Part shown: one piece after another, positions 9,078 to 18,416 of the stretch | Numbering within the stretch: the stretch's first letter is position 1 | How the letters are laid out: the number at the start of each line of letters is the position of its first letter | Source of the DNA: Streptococcus sp. sy004 | GTDB lineage: Bacteria; Bacillota; Bacilli; Lactobacillales; Streptococcaceae | NCBI RefSeq assembly: GCF_007859205.1 | Contig: NZ_VOHP01000001.1 | Location: 62,001-126,000, forward strand | DNA: 64,000 bases | Direction of reading: 5' to 3' | Notes under the pieces: model-generated | What the model was told of the DNA's origin: nothing | The model's input: only the letters and a program-made list of their open reading frames with translations | The model's database searches: none | Position numbers and translations under genes: made by a program

Positions 9078-9914
9078 ATGAAAAAACTCTTTGCAATACT
9101 AACTCTAGGTTTGAGTTTCTTGTTAGTGGCTTGCCAAGCCAAGAATAGTGGAAGCTCGACTATAACAACTGATCAATGGTCACGTTATGAAAAAGAAAAA
9201 ACCATTACGATTGGTTTTGATAACACTTTTGTTCCCATGGGCTTTGAAGATGAATCAGGTCAAAATGTTGGATTTGATATTGATTTAGCCAATACCTTGT
9301 TTGAATCTTACGGGATTAAGGTCAAATGGCAGGCAATTAACTGGGATCTGAAAGAAACAGAATTGACAAACGGTAAGATTGATCTGATCTGGAACGGTTA
9401 TTCAATGACGGATGAACGTGCGAAGAAAGTACTGTTTACCAATCCTTATATGAATAACGAACAAGTCTTGGTCACTAAAAAATCATCTAAAATCACCTCT
9501 TTTTCTGATATGAAAGATAAGGTTCTAGGTGTGCAAGCTGGTTCATCCGGCTATGATGCCTTTCAAAATAATCCACAAGTCTTGAAAGACTTAGTTAAAG
9601 ATCAAGACGCTACACAGTACAGCACCTTTACAGAAGCCTTGATTGACTTGAAAAATGACCGTATTGATGGGCTATTGATTGATCGTGTTTATGCTAACTA
9701 CTACTTGCAAAAAGAAGAGCAATTGGATCAATACAACATCATTGCTAGTGAATATAGTGGTGAAGATTTTGCAGTAGGTGCACGTCAGGCAGACAAGACT
9801 TTGGTTGAAAAAATCAATCAAGGTTTCAAGGATCTTTATCAATCGGGAGAATTCCAAAAAATATCAGATAAGTGGTTCGGTGAAGACATTGCTACTGAGC
9901 AAGTAAAAAATTAG
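9078..9914 (+). CDS. amino acid ABC transporter substrate-binding lipoprotein
   Basis: 278 residues. Lipoprotein signal peptide with lipobox LVAC, lipidated Cys at about residue 19. The SBP family 3 fold follows (GFDNTFVPMGFED, GFDIDLA, WDLKETELTNGKIDLIWNGYSMT). Acts on the outer face of the membrane and delivers substrate to the permease encoded at 7782. The operon ends at the hairpin that follows. Confidence 0.9.
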   Translation: MKKLFAILTLGLSFLLVACQAKNSGSSTITTDQWSRYEKEKTITIGFDNTFVPMGFEDESGQNVGFDIDLANTLFESYGIKVKWQAINWDLKETELTNGKIDLIWNGYSMTDERAKKVLFTNPYMNNEQVLVTKKSSKITSFSDMKDKVLGVQAGSSGYDAFQNNPQVLKDLVKDQDATQYSTFTEALIDLKNDRIDGLLIDRVYANYYLQKEEQLDQYNIIASEYSGEDFAVGARQADKTLVEKINQGFKDLYQSGEFQKISDKWFGEDIATEQVKN

Positions 9915-9931
9915 TCAATTTAATATTTCTT

Positions 9932-9965
9932 AAGCTATCTTCTAAATTTTTAGAAGGTAGCTTTT
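9932..9965 (+). terminator. terminator of the amino acid ABC operon
   Basis: AGCTATCTTCTA pairs with TAGAAGGTAGCT with one G-U pair, followed by TTTT. Confidence 0.7.
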
Positions 9966-9979
9966 CTGATAATAAAACT

Positions 9980-10016
9980 AAAAGGGTGTCAAGTTTTTTT
10001 CTTGACACCCTTTTTT
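9980..10016 (+). terminator. second terminator, overlapping the rpsP promoter
   Basis: Perfect 14-bp stem (AAAAGGGTGTCAAG with its complement), seven-base T loop, T-run. The right arm contains the rpsP -35 hexamer. Confidence 0.85.
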
Positions 10017-10030
10017 ACTTGTGCTATACT
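10002..10030 (+). promoter_or_regulatory. rpsP promoter
   Basis: TTGACA (10002-10007), 17 bases, TATACT (10025-10030). The -35 is part of the right arm of the preceding terminator. Confidence 0.85.
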
Positions 10031-10086
10031 AATTTAAGTGAGGGAGAACTTTCCCTAAATAAAGAAATAGAAAAGAGATTTTACAC

Positions 10087-10359
10087 ATGGCAGTAAAAAT
10101 TCGTTTGACTCGTATGGGTTCAAAGAAAAAACCTTTTTATCGTATTAACGTAGCAGATTCACGTGCACCACGTGATGGTCGTTTCATCGAAACAGTTGGA
10201 ACTTACAACCCACTTGTAGAAGAAAATCAAGTTAGCCTTAAAGAAGAGCGTGTTCTTGACTGGTTGTCAAAAGGTGCTCAACCATCTGATACAGTGCGTA
10301 ACCTATTTTCAAAAGCTGGCGTGATGAAGAAATTCCACGAACAAAAATTTTCTAAATAA
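10087..10359 (+). CDS. rpsP: 30S ribosomal protein bS16
   Basis: 90 residues, full length for S16, beginning [20 protein letters not shown] and containing the conserved [12 protein letters not shown] block. Component of the 30S body, needed for subunit assembly. Followed 11 bases later by khpA, the usual streptococcal order. Confidence 0.98.
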   Translation: MAVKIRLTRMGSKKKPFYRINVADSRAPRDGRFIETVGTYNPLVEENQVSLKEERVLDWLSKGAQPSDTVRNLFSKAGVMKKFHEQKFSK

Positions 10360-10369
10360 TTCTTAGCCT

Positions 10370-10615
10370 ATGGACACGATTGAAAATCTCATTATTGCGA
10401 TTGTGAAACCTCTGATTTCACAACCAGATAAACTTGTTATCAAAATACAGGATACTCCCGAATTTTTGGAATACCATCTTGATTTGGATGCCCAAGATAT
10501 TGGTCGTATTATCGGTAGAAAGGGGCGAACGATTTCTGCAATAAGATCGATTGTCTATTCCGTGCCAATTCAAGGTAAGAAAGTTCGTCTAGTGATTGAT
10601 GAAAAAACAAATTAA
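10370..10615 (+). CDS. khpA: KH-domain RNA-binding protein KhpA
   Basis: 81 residues, a single KH domain with the GxxG loop GRKGRT. KhpA pairs with KhpB and binds RNA, and in streptococci it affects cell size and division. Co-transcribed with rpsP; terminator directly after. Confidence 0.93.
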   Translation: MDTIENLIIAIVKPLISQPDKLVIKIQDTPEFLEYHLDLDAQDIGRIIGRKGRTISAIRSIVYSVPIQGKKVRLVIDEKTN

Positions 10616-10639
10616 AACAGCTCTAGTGAGCTGTTTTTT
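10614..10639 (+). terminator. terminator of rpsP-khpA
   Basis: AAAACAGCTC, loop TAGT, GAGCTGTTTT, then T residues. The left arm begins inside the stop-codon region of khpA. Confidence 0.9.
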
Positions 10640-10714
10640 CTTGGTTAGACTGGTCTTTTTAAGCATATCATGATAGAATAAAAAGACAATAGTTTACAGA
10701 TATTAGGAGATGGC

Positions 10715-11233
10715 ATGAATTATTTTAACGTTGGAAAAATTGTTAACACACAAGGTTTACAAGGTGAACTAAGGGTTTTGAGTGTGACTGATTTTGCAGA
10801 CGAACGTTTCAAAAAAGGAAGTCAGTTAGCTCTTTTTGATGCCAATGATCACTTGGTTAAAACCGTGGAAATTGCTAGTCATCGTAAACATAAAAATTTT
10901 GACATTATTAAATTCAAAGACCATTATCATATCAATGAAGTGGAAAAATATAAGGAACATTTTCTTAAAATTGCCGAAGAAGATTTGACCGATTTAGAAG
11001 ATGACGAATTTTACTACCATGAAATCATTGGTCTTGAAGTCTATGAACAAGACAATTATATTGGTGAAATAAAAGAAATTTTACAACCAGGAGCCAATGA
11101 TGTCTGGGTGGTGAAGCGTCAAGGCAAACGTGACTTGTTATTACCTTATATTCCATCAGTGGTACTTGATGTGGATTTGGCGTCAGGTAGAGTAGCTGTT
11201 GAATTGTTAGAGGGTTTAGATGATGAAGATTGA
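10715..11233 (+). CDS. rimM: ribosome maturation factor RimM
   Basis: 172 residues, usual length. N-terminal RimM barrel ([15 protein letters not shown]) and C-terminal PRC-barrel ([32 protein letters not shown]). Assists 16S rRNA/30S assembly together with S19. Ribosome site TAGGAGATGGC. Overlaps trmD by 14 bases, so translation is coupled. Confidence 0.96.
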   Translation: MNYFNVGKIVNTQGLQGELRVLSVTDFADERFKKGSQLALFDANDHLVKTVEIASHRKHKNFDIIKFKDHYHINEVEKYKEHFLKIAEEDLTDLEDDEFYYHEIIGLEVYEQDNYIGEIKEILQPGANDVWVVKRQGKRDLLLPYIPSVVLDVDLASGRVAVELLEGLDDED

Positions 11234-11945
11234 TATCTTAAGCCTTTTTCCAGAAATGTTTTCGCCTTTAGAACATTCTATTGTTGGCAAGGCGAGAGAT
11301 AAGGGACTGGTCAGAGTGACCTATCATAATTTTAGAAATTATGCTGAAAAAGCACGCCATGTGGACGACGAGCCTTATGGTGGTGGTCAAGGGATGTTGT
11401 TAAGGGCACAGCCGATTTTTGACGCTTTTGATGCTATTGACAAAAAAAATCCACGAGTGATTTTGTTGGATCCTGCCGGTCGTTCCTTTGATCAAACTTA
11501 CGCTGAAGAATTAGCCCAAGAAGAAGAATTGATTTTTATTTGTGGCCATTATGAAGGTTATGACGAAAGAATAAAGACCTTGGTGACAGATGAGATTTCT
11601 TTGGGAGATTTTGTCTTGACAGGAGGAGAATTGGCAGCTATGACCATTATTGATGCCACAGTTCGTTTGCTTCCATCAGTTATTGGTAAAGAGGTTAGTC
11701 ATCAAGATGATAGTTTTTCATCTGGTTTATTGGAATATCCTCAATATACACGTCCTTATGATTATCAAGGTATGGTGGTTCCAGATGTGCTGATGAGTGG
11801 TCATCATGAAAATATCCGTCAATGGCGTCTGAAAGAATCATTAAGAAAAACTTATTTACGCCGTCCGGATTTGTTGGAAAATTATCAACTGACAGCAGAA
11901 GAAAGTCAATTATTAGAAGACATAAAAAAAGAAACCTTTGAATAA
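11220..11945 (+). CDS. trmD: tRNA (guanine-N1-)-methyltransferase
   Basis: 241 residues, SPOUT methyltransferase that makes m1G37 and so prevents +1 frameshifting. Trefoil-knot signatures [18 protein letters not shown] and [11 protein letters not shown] are intact. Two adjacent ATG codons (11220 and 11223) are possible starts. Operon partner of rimM. Confidence 0.97.
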   Translation: MMKIDILSLFPEMFSPLEHSIVGKARDKGLVRVTYHNFRNYAEKARHVDDEPYGGGQGMLLRAQPIFDAFDAIDKKNPRVILLDPAGRSFDQTYAEELAQEEELIFICGHYEGYDERIKTLVTDEISLGDFVLTGGELAAMTIIDATVRLLPSVIGKEVSHQDDSFSSGLLEYPQYTRPYDYQGMVVPDVLMSGHHENIRQWRLKESLRKTYLRRPDLLENYQLTAEESQLLEDIKKETFE

Positions 11946-11960
11946 AAGGTTTCTTTTTAT
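11926..11960 (+). terminator. terminator overlapping the end of trmD
   Basis: AAAGAAACCTTT pairs with AAAGGTTTCTTT around a five-base loop and is followed by T residues. The trmD stop codon lies in the loop. Confidence 0.8.
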
Positions 11961-11977
11961 GTTAGTTGTACTGAAAA

Positions 11978-13114
11978 TTAGTAAAGCTTAAGCGGAGCTG
12001 CTTCAGAAGGTAGTGGAGATGGGTATGGATTGTCACGAAGTGTTGTGTTCTTAACATCTTCGATAGTTTGTTTACCAGCCAATTGCATAACCATCTTCAA
12101 TTCATCTGTCAATTTATCAAAGACTTGACGTACACCGATACTTCCACCAAGAGCTAGACCATAGATAGCTGGACGACCGATTGCTACCAAATCAGCACCT
12201 GAAGCAAGGGCTTTGAAGACATGTTGACCACGACGCACACCAGAGTCAAAGACGATTGGAACGCGTTTGTCAACAGCTTCAGCAACCTCTTGAAGTGAGT
12301 CAAATGTCGCAGGACCACCATCCAATTGACGACCACCGTGGTTGGTTACCCAGATACCTGATGCACCGGCATCAAGTGAGATTCTAACATCTTCTTTACA
12401 TTGCGGACCTTTCACATAAACTGGAAGTCCTGAGTATTCTGCGATGAATTCAACGTCACGTGCAGATAGGGCTTGTTTCGCTGATTTGTAAACGAAGTCC
12501 ATTGTTTGTCCTGCACCTTGTGGTAGGTATTCTTCAACGATTGGCATACCAACTGGGAAGACATAACCGTTACGAGCATCTGTTTCACGGTTACCTCCGA
12601 CAGTCGCGTCAGTTGTTAAAACAATGGCTTTATAGCCTTCTGCTTTAACACGATCCATGATGTTACGGTTGATACCATCATCTTTACTCATGTAAAATTG
12701 GAACCAGTGTGGCGCACCGTTAAGAGCTTGTGAAATCTCTGGAAGGTCTGCTGAAGCATACGAACTTGTTGTATAGATGGTACCGTAGTCGCTAACACCT
12801 TTGGCACAGGCAGCTTCACCTTGAACGTTAGCTAATTTTTGAGCCGCAACAGGTGCCATGATAATTGGAGAAGTTAGCTTATCACCATCAAATACAGTGC
12901 TTGTGTCAGGATTTTCAACGCCACGTAAGGTTTCTGGAACGATCAACTTATGATTAAATGAACGAATGTTTTCATAAAGGGTAAAGGTGTCACCCGCTCC
13001 ACTAGCGATGTAACCAAATGCCCCTTTAGGAATAACGCTTTGAGCCATTTTTTCTAAATCATAGACATTATAAAAATTAACTGGGCCTTCGGCAGTACTT
13101 GTTTTGAAAGTCAT
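11978..13114 (-). CDS. lctO: L-lactate oxidase
   Basis: 378 residues, FMN-dependent alpha-hydroxy acid oxidase converting L-lactate and O2 to pyruvate and H2O2. Close in layout to the Aerococcus enzyme: GYIASGAGD (active-site Tyr about 35), IMAPVAA, WFQFYM, ILTTDATVGGNR, the catalytic His in WVTNHGGRQLDG and the FMN-phosphate segment VPIVFDSGVRRG. Start ATG 13114 has AGGAGGAAAG. An upstream cre-like site and a consensus promoter suggest CcpA control. Confidence 0.94.
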   Translation of the reverse strand: MTFKTSTAEGPVNFYNVYDLEKMAQSVIPKGAFGYIASGAGDTFTLYENIRSFNHKLIVPETLRGVENPDTSTVFDGDKLTSPIIMAPVAAQKLANVQGEAACAKGVSDYGTIYTTSSYASADLPEISQALNGAPHWFQFYMSKDDGINRNIMDRVKAEGYKAIVLTTDATVGGNRETDARNGYVFPVGMPIVEEYLPQGAGQTMDFVYKSAKQALSARDVEFIAEYSGLPVYVKGPQCKEDVRISLDAGASGIWVTNHGGRQLDGGPATFDSLQEVAEAVDKRVPIVFDSGVRRGQHVFKALASGADLVAIGRPAIYGLALGGSIGVRQVFDKLTDELKMVMQLAGKQTIEDVKNTTLRDNPYPSPLPSEAAPLKLY

Positions 13115-13141
13115 ACACTTTCCTCCTAATATAATTTAATT

Positions 13142-13197
13142 TGGTAACGCTTTCACGTTTATATTGTTATATTAACATGAAAAAAAAAAGGTGTCAA
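13142..13197 (-). promoter_or_regulatory. lctO promoter with cre site
   Basis: Minus-strand TTGACA (13192-13197), 17 bases, TAATAT (13169-13174). A near-perfect catabolite responsive element TGAAAGCGTTACCA (13142-13155) lies downstream of the predicted start point, a position typical of CcpA repression. Confidence 0.78.
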
Positions 13198-13307
13198 CAG
13201 ATTAGGTTATGGAATTTTCAAATTATTTTTTTCACAATTTTTCAGTTAAGATGAGGCTTTGAATTTGTGTTATACTAGAGAAGTTGATAAAGAAATTGGA
13301 GATGATT

Positions 13308-14303
13308 ATGAACGATAAGACGATTGTTGATATTACCATTGTTGGTGGTGGGCCAGTGGGTTTGTTTGCGGCTTTCTATGCTGGCCTACGTGGTTTACGA
13401 GTTAAGATTATTGAGAGTTTGGCAGACCTAGGGGGTCAGCCAGCTATCCTTTATCCTGAAAAATTGATTTATGACATTCCTGCCTATCCAGCAATTTCAG
13501 GGAAAGATTTGGTGGAACAGTTGTTAGAACAATTGGAACGCTTCAAGGAAACAACTGAAATTTGCCTAAAAGAAGAAGTTAAAAGTTTTGAAAAAGTCGG
13601 AGATCACTTTGTAATTGAAACGGATAAAAACCAACATCAATCTAGGGCCATTATTTTAGCTTGTGGCAATGGTGCCTTTGCTCCTCGTAAACTTGGTTTA
13701 GAAGGCGAAGAAAACTATGCTGAACAAAATCTTTACTATCATGTTAAGCATTTGGAGGATTTTGTTGATAAAGATGTGGTCATTTGTGGTGGTGGTGATT
13801 CGGCAGTTGATTGGGCAAATAGTCTGGCAGATTTGGCGAAATCAGTGACCTTGGTTCATCGTAGAGATGCTTTTAGAGCTCATGAGCATAGCGTTGCTGC
13901 CTTGGAACAATCTAAGGTTGAGCGTTTAACACCTTATTTGCCTATTGAATTACTAGGTGACGGTCAACAACTTAAATCCTTGAGGGTCCAGAAAGTTAAG
14001 GATGAAGAAGTCCTTGATTTACCCCTAGATGCCTTGATTGTCAGTTTTGGTTTTTCAACGTCAAATAAAAATTTGAAAAATTGGAATTTAGAGGCCAAAC
14101 GCTCTAGTGTTTGTGTGTCACCCTTGTTTGAAACCAGCCAAGAGGGCATTTACGCTATTGGAGATGCTGCTAGTTATGATGGACGAGTGGATTTGATTGC
14201 AACAGGATTCGGTGAAGCTCCGATAGCCGTCAACCAAGCCATCAACTATATCTATCCTGATAGGGATAATCGAGTGGTTCATTCCACTTCTTTGATTAAA
14301 TAA
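13308..14303 (+). CDS. ferredoxin/flavodoxin-NADP reductase (TrxB-like)
   Basis: 331 residues from ATG 13308 (TTGGAGA upstream). Two dinucleotide-binding motifs, [13 protein letters not shown] near residue 13 and [15 protein letters not shown] near residue 160, plus the C-terminal FAD block [13 protein letters not shown]. The CxxC active-site pair of thioredoxin reductase is absent, which fits the YumC/TrxB2 ferredoxin-NADP reductase group. An extended -10 (TGTTATACT) lies near 13268. Confidence 0.88.
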   Translation: MNDKTIVDITIVGGGPVGLFAAFYAGLRGLRVKIIESLADLGGQPAILYPEKLIYDIPAYPAISGKDLVEQLLEQLERFKETTEICLKEEVKSFEKVGDHFVIETDKNQHQSRAIILACGNGAFAPRKLGLEGEENYAEQNLYYHVKHLEDFVDKDVVICGGGDSAVDWANSLADLAKSVTLVHRRDAFRAHEHSVAALEQSKVERLTPYLPIELLGDGQQLKSLRVQKVKDEEVLDLPLDALIVSFGFSTSNKNLKNWNLEAKRSSVCVSPLFETSQEGIYAIGDAASYDGRVDLIATGFGEAPIAVNQAINYIYPDRDNRVVHSTSLIK

Positions 14304-14304
14304 A

Positions 14305-14333
14305 AAGAACTGGAAGTTATTCCAGTTTTTTAT
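14305..14333. terminator. bidirectional terminator between the reductase gene and dhaQ
   Basis: AACTGGAA pairs with TTCCAGTT and is flanked by A- and T-rich runs, for the two convergent genes. Confidence 0.75.
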
Positions 14334-15323
14334 TTACCAAGCAAATGCCTGCGTCGGTTCTTGTAGATGGGTTAACCAGTTTAACCGACTAATATGACAA
14401 AGGCTGACCGAAATTCCTGTCATATCAAGGCTAGTCATGTATTTACCTACCTTAACCAAAGGAATGTCCAAATCTTCGATTTCAAGTAGTTGTTTGATGT
14501 CGTTGAGAAAAATTCCCATTTCTAAATCGGTAGTCGTGCCAAGGTTGTTAACCAACAGGATAAATTGATCATGTGGATTCCAATGGAAGTGCAATTTAAG
14601 TTTGTTGATGATTTCAATAGCTAATTTTTCAGAGGATTCAAAAGGAACAATTCGATAACCTTCTTCACCATGAATACCACTACCATAAGAAATCAATTCT
14701 TTTTCTAAATCAAATAAGGGAAGGGCAGCTCGTGGTTTGGTTGATGATTTGGTCGCAAAGCCAATGGTGGCAATTTTTGTTGCCAATTCAAAACCTTCTT
14801 GTTCCAATTGTTCTAATGTTGCTCCTTGATGTGCCATACTGCCTAAGATTTTATGGAGTAAAACAGTGCCAGCCAGTCCTCTCCCTCGAATTTGAAAGGG
14901 ATGATTGGGAATAATAGAAATATCATCATGTGAAAGAATGTATTTGACAGCATGGCCATCAGCCTTAGCTTTTTGAATGGCCTGTTTAAAGGCGAGGTAA
15001 TCAGCTTCAAAATTTTTGATAATGACAAATACGCCATGCCCTTTGTCAAGGAATCGAATAGCTTGATAGATTTGGTTGACACTTGGCGGCGTAAAAATAG
15101 GACCATAAATAGCAGCCGTCAGCATACCTTGTCCAACAAAGCCGATATGCGCAGGTTCGTGCCCAGTTCCTCCACCTGATAGAATAGGAACAGTTTTGTC
15201 ATCATGATTTTTATGATAAATCAAAGGCAGATTAGGGTGTTTTTCTAGGTGTGGATAAAGACTTAAACAACCTGCCAAGTAGTCGGAAATAATATTTTCC
15301 TTATGATTATGAATAAAGGGCAT
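14334..15323 (-). CDS. dhaQ: DhaQ, DhaK-like co-activator
   Basis: 329 residues with the whole DhaK fold (GGGTGHEPAHIGFVG, GIHGEEGYR with the substrate-binding His). It is divergent from the true DhaK encoded at 16030, e.g. the DDDVAVED block becomes HDDISI. In Lactococcus, DhaQ binds dihydroxyacetone and works with the TetR-type activator DhaS. Here dhaQ lies directly behind dhaS, divergent from dhaKLM, which is the same arrangement. Confidence 0.85.
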   Translation of the reverse strand: MPFIHNHKENIISDYLAGCLSLYPHLEKHPNLPLIYHKNHDDKTVPILSGGGTGHEPAHIGFVGQGMLTAAIYGPIFTPPSVNQIYQAIRFLDKGHGVFVIIKNFEADYLAFKQAIQKAKADGHAVKYILSHDDISIIPNHPFQIRGRGLAGTVLLHKILGSMAHQGATLEQLEQEGFELATKIATIGFATKSSTKPRAALPLFDLEKELISYGSGIHGEEGYRIVPFESSEKLAIEIINKLKLHFHWNPHDQFILLVNNLGTTTDLEMGIFLNDIKQLLEIEDLDIPLVKVGKYMTSLDMTGISVSLCHISRLNWLTHLQEPTQAFAW

Positions 15324-15332
15324 AATAATCTC

Positions 15333-15860
15333 CTAATCTATTGCACAAATTTCACTAATTAAGTAGTCTGGTTTGGGCAAGGCTTGTTTGTGATGAAGAA
15401 AGTCCTTGATGGTTTGAGCTAGAGCATGACTATGATAATGTTGATGAAAATCTAAGAACTGCGGATCAGCCATTTTTGCTGATGTGGCATATTCTTTAAT
15501 AATTTTTGTCACCAAAATCTGACAGTAGCCGACAAAATAGTCGTAAAAATTATTTTGCCCTCTGCTATCAAAGAGTTGAAGATAAAAATAGCGTTCCTGT
15601 TCAAAATATAAAAAGAGTTCCATTAACAGTTGACGCCCAGAAATGAAGTCTAGGTTATCAGTAATACGTTCTTGCAATTCACTTTCAAAAATCCAGTCCA
15701 TCAGCTGATACTTATCTACAAAATGATTGTAGAAAGTTTGACGTCTAATCTTGGCCAGTTTCATAATATCAACAACAGAAATGGTTTGGAAATCCTGAGT
15801 AGCCAAGAGATTTTTGAAGGCTTTAGCAATACGTTTTTTGGTAATCAAAGATGATGTCAT
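15333..15860 (-). CDS. dhaS: DhaS, TetR-family activator of the dha operon
   Basis: 175 residues, TetR-type helix-turn-helix at the N-terminus (TKKRIAKAFKNLL, KLAKIRRQTFYNHF). The C-terminal part matches the TetR_C_8-like DhaS group. It is expected to activate dhaKLM when DhaQ has bound dihydroxyacetone. It is divergent from dhaK, and the DhaS-type operator sits in the shared intergenic region. dhaQ follows after 9 bases. Confidence 0.85.
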   Translation of the reverse strand: MTSSLITKKRIAKAFKNLLATQDFQTISVVDIMKLAKIRRQTFYNHFVDKYQLMDWIFESELQERITDNLDFISGRQLLMELFLYFEQERYFYLQLFDSRGQNNFYDYFVGYCQILVTKIIKEYATSAKMADPQFLDFHQHYHSHALAQTIKDFLHHKQALPKPDYLISEICAID

Positions 15861-15932
15861 GGCAAACCTCCCAAAAGACCTAGTTTAATCTTAACAAAAT
15901 TTGAACGAAAAGCCAGTCTAAAAAGATTAAAA

Positions 15933-15985
15933 GGGACAAATTAAAAAAATTGTCCCTTATCTTATGACCTTGAAATGAGTATAAT
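15933..15985 (+). promoter_or_regulatory. DhaS operator and dhaKLM promoter
   Basis: The 24-base palindrome-like site at 15933-15956 has half-sites GGGACAAAT and AATTGTCCC. It resembles the published lactococcal DhaS site GGACACAT-N6-ATTTGTCC. It abuts a poor -35 (TTATCT, 15957-15962) at 17 bases from a perfect TATAAT (15980-15985), the geometry of an activator-dependent promoter. Confidence 0.8.
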
Positions 15986-16029
15986 GAAAGTGTTAATACA
16001 TGATTACTTATGCTAAGGAGGAATTTATC

Positions 16030-17016
16030 ATGAAAAAAATTATCAATCAGCCTACAGATGTTGTCAATGAGATGATTGAAGGGATTGGTTTTGTCCATTC
16101 TGATTTGTTGGAGCGTTTAGATGGTTATGATGTGCTGGTGCGTAAGGCAGAGAAAAAAGGACGGGTTGGTTTGATTTCTGGTGGTGGTTCAGGTCATGAG
16201 CCGTCTCATGCTGGTTTTGTTGGAGAAGGGATGTTATCTGCTGCGGTCTGTGGAGCGGTCTTTACGTCACCAACGCCAGACCAAATTTTAGAAGCGATTA
16301 AGGCTGCTGATGAGGGTGCGGGTGTTTTCATGGTTATCAAAAACTATTCTGGTGACATCATGAATTTTGAAATGGCACAAGAATTAGCAGAATTAGAAGG
16401 TATTGAAGTGGCTAGCGTTGTTGTTGATGACGATGTGGCAGTAGAAGATAGTTTATATACTCAAGGACGTCGAGGGGTAGCGGGTACCTTATTTGTTCAT
16501 AAAATTTTGGGACATGCTGCTCGTGAAGGCAAATCTTTGTCTGACATTAAGGCTTTGGCTGATGATTTGGTTAAAAACATTAAAACGATTGGTTTGGCCT
16601 TATCAGGTGCCACAGTACCAGAAGTTGGTAAACCAGGCTTTGTTCTTGCGGATGATGAGTTTGAATATGGAGTAGGGATTCATGGCGAACCAGGTTATCG
16701 TAAAGAAAAAATGCAACCTTCTAAAGAATTAGCTAAGGAATTGGTTGATAAGCTCTTGGTCGATTTCGAAGTGACAGAAGATCAAGAATTTGCCCTTTTA
16801 ATCAATGGCTTAGGAGCGACTCCTTTGATGGAACAATATGTGTTTGCTCATGATGTTGCTAATCTTTTAGCCGATAAAGGCATTAAAGTGGTTTATAAGA
16901 AACTAGGGAATTATATGACGGCCATTGATATGGCAGGCCTATCTTTGACCTTGATGAAATTAGAAGCTGACTGGCTAGAAGCCTTGAACAGTCCAGTTAA
17001 TACACCAGCTTGGTAG
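16030..17016 (+). CDS. dhaK: dihydroxyacetone kinase subunit DhaK
   Basis: 328 residues from ATG 16030 (AAGGAGGAATTTATC). Binds dihydroxyacetone covalently through the His in GIHGEPGYR; GGGSGHEPSHAGFVG and DDDVAVED blocks are present. Part of the PEP-dependent three-subunit kinase in the cytosol: DhaM passes phosphate from HPr to ADP on DhaL, which phosphorylates the DhaK-bound substrate. First gene of dhaKLM. Confidence 0.95.
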   Translation: MKKIINQPTDVVNEMIEGIGFVHSDLLERLDGYDVLVRKAEKKGRVGLISGGGSGHEPSHAGFVGEGMLSAAVCGAVFTSPTPDQILEAIKAADEGAGVFMVIKNYSGDIMNFEMAQELAELEGIEVASVVVDDDVAVEDSLYTQGRRGVAGTLFVHKILGHAAREGKSLSDIKALADDLVKNIKTIGLALSGATVPEVGKPGFVLADDEFEYGVGIHGEPGYRKEKMQPSKELAKELVDKLLVDFEVTEDQEFALLINGLGATPLMEQYVFAHDVANLLADKGIKVVYKKLGNYMTAIDMAGLSLTLMKLEADWLEALNSPVNTPAW

Positions 17017-17029
17017 AAAGGAGTAGTGG

Positions 17030-17611
17030 ATGAAAGTAGCAGAAGCATTAGCTTGGATGACTCATTTTAATGAAAAGATTCAAGAGAATAAGGATTACTT
17101 GAGTGAATTAGATACTCCGATTGGGGATGGTGATCATGGGGGAAATATGGCGCGTGGGATGGCTACCGTCATGGAGTCTCTAAATCAAAATGAATTTACC
17201 AATACAGGTGAAGTGTTTAAGACCGTTGGCATGCAATTGTTGAGTAAAGTTGGTGGAGCTTCAGGTCCTCTTTATGGTTCAGCATTTATTGGCATGAGTA
17301 AAGCTAGTGATGAAGACCAGTTAGTCACATTATTAACATCAGGCCTTGAGATGATTGTCAAAAGAGGAAAAGCGAGTCTAGGTGAAAAGACCATGATTGA
17401 TGTGTGGCAACCAACTATTGAAGCGTTAAAAATGGGCGATTTAAGTGTCGAGAAAGTTTATGCTTATGCAGAGCAAACAAAAGAATTGGTCGCAACCAAG
17501 GGACGTGCCTCTTACTTGGGTGAACGTTCTGTGGGTCATCTTGACCCAGGTTCCTATTCGTCAGCCTTGCTATTTGATTCGCTTTTAGAAGTGGTGGTGG
17601 CTAATGACTGA
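17030..17611 (+). CDS. dhaL: dihydroxyacetone kinase subunit DhaL
   Basis: 193 residues. Nucleotide/Mg-binding Asp cluster DTPIGDGDHGGNM near residues 28-40, and GGASGPLYG and GRASYLGERS blocks. Carries ADP permanently and transfers phosphate to dihydroxyacetone on DhaK. Overlaps dhaM by 8 bases. Confidence 0.95.
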   Translation: MKVAEALAWMTHFNEKIQENKDYLSELDTPIGDGDHGGNMARGMATVMESLNQNEFTNTGEVFKTVGMQLLSKVGGASGPLYGSAFIGMSKASDEDQLVTLLTSGLEMIVKRGKASLGEKTMIDVWQPTIEALKMGDLSVEKVYAYAEQTKELVATKGRASYLGERSVGHLDPGSYSSALLFDSLLEVVVAND

Positions 17612-17978
17612 TTTGGGTATTGTACTGGTTTCTCATTCTAAGGACTTGGCTCAAGGTGTGGTTAATCTCATTAACCAAGTAGCAAAAGATGTGCCTGTGA
17701 CCTATGTTGGTGGCTTGCTTGATGGTAGTATCGGTACTAGTTTTGAACAAATTGAAGCGATTGTGGCAGACAATCCTTGCTCGCAACTTTTAGCTTTTTA
17801 TGATCTAGGTTCAGCTCGGATGAATTTAGAAATGGTTGCAGATTTATCAGATAAGACCTTGCTTATTCAAGATGTGCCAGTTTTGGAAGGGACCTATGCT
17901 GCAGCAGCACTTTTACAAGCTGGAGTTGGCTTAGAAGACATTCTTGAGCAACTAAAAGATTTGATAATCGTAAAATAA
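17604..17978 (+). CDS. dhaM: dihydroxyacetone kinase phosphotransfer subunit DhaM
   Basis: 124 residues, the single-domain (EIIA-man-like) form found in Firmicutes, without the HPr and EI domains of the E. coli protein. Phosphorylated His about residue 10 in VSHSKDLAQG. Receives phosphate from HPr and hands it to DhaL. Last gene of the operon; hairpin terminator 10 bases later. Confidence 0.93.
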   Translation: MTDLGIVLVSHSKDLAQGVVNLINQVAKDVPVTYVGGLLDGSIGTSFEQIEAIVADNPCSQLLAFYDLGSARMNLEMVADLSDKTLLIQDVPVLEGTYAAAALLQAGVGLEDILEQLKDLIIVK

Positions 17979-17986
17979 ACGCAGCA

Positions 17987-18022
17987 AAAAAGACGATTTC
18001 TATTTAGGAATCGTCTTTTAAT
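17987..18022 (+). terminator. terminator of dhaKLM
   Basis: AAAGACGATT pairs with AATCGTCTTT around an internal loop, followed by T residues. Confidence 0.85.
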
Positions 18023-18097
18023 TGATATCATTTTGACTATCGATTAAAGCATACATAATCAGTGGTAGCTGTGTTTGTGTTCAAACTAACTTTTTTC

Positions 18098-18126
18098 TTT
18101 ACTCCTTTTAATAGTCTCATTATACT
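18098..18126 (+). promoter_or_regulatory. promoter reading into the tandem repeat array
   Basis: TTTACT (18098-18103), exactly 17 bases, TATACT (18121-18126). No other gene lies between it and the array. The stretch from 18023 to 18097 shows nothing else. Confidence 0.6.
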
Positions 18127-18249
18127 ATAAAAGAGTTTTTCTTGGCAAATCAGAGAAAAATATTGAGCGAGTTAATTTTCTTCGGAGTGATTATCATCCT
18201 AGCGATGAGCGACTCAGCTTCGAATTGGGCAAAGAAGAAAAATCTTGTG

Positions 18250-18333
18250 ATGAGCTCAATTCTTTTTGGAGTTGTCATCATCACAGTTGTGATGAGGTGT
18301 GCCCAAAATGGGCGCAGTAGGAGAATCTTGTGA
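18250..18333 (+). CDS. array peptide 1 (27 residues), may be fused to the upstream unit
   Basis: Begins MSSILFGVVIITVVM, then Cys and a basic C-terminus ending RRIL. The first 87-base unit is in frame, so a longer 57- to 63-residue form starting at a TTG (18163 or 18142) is possible. The stop TGA shares bases with the next ATG. Coding is unproven. Confidence 0.35.
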   Translation: MSSILFGVVIITVVMRCAQNGRSRRIL

Positions 18334-18416
18334 TGAGCTCAATTTTTTTTGAAGTTGTCATCATCACAGTTGTGATGAGGTGTGCCCAAAATGGGCAAGG
18401 AAGAAAAACCTTGTGA
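18333..18416 (+). CDS. array peptide 2 (27 residues)
   Basis: MSSIFFEVVIITVVMRC then a polar, basic tail. AGGAG at 18319-18323, nine bases before ATG. The start overlaps the stop of peptide 1 (TGATG), as does its own stop with peptide 3, suggesting coupled translation. Coding is unproven. Confidence 0.35.
   Translation: MSSIFFEVVIITVVMRCAQNGQGRKTL

Noticed and set aside
14334-15323. Second catalytic DhaK
   Set aside because: It is next to dhaS and divergent from dhaKLM, and has lost DhaK-specific blocks; DhaQ explains this better.
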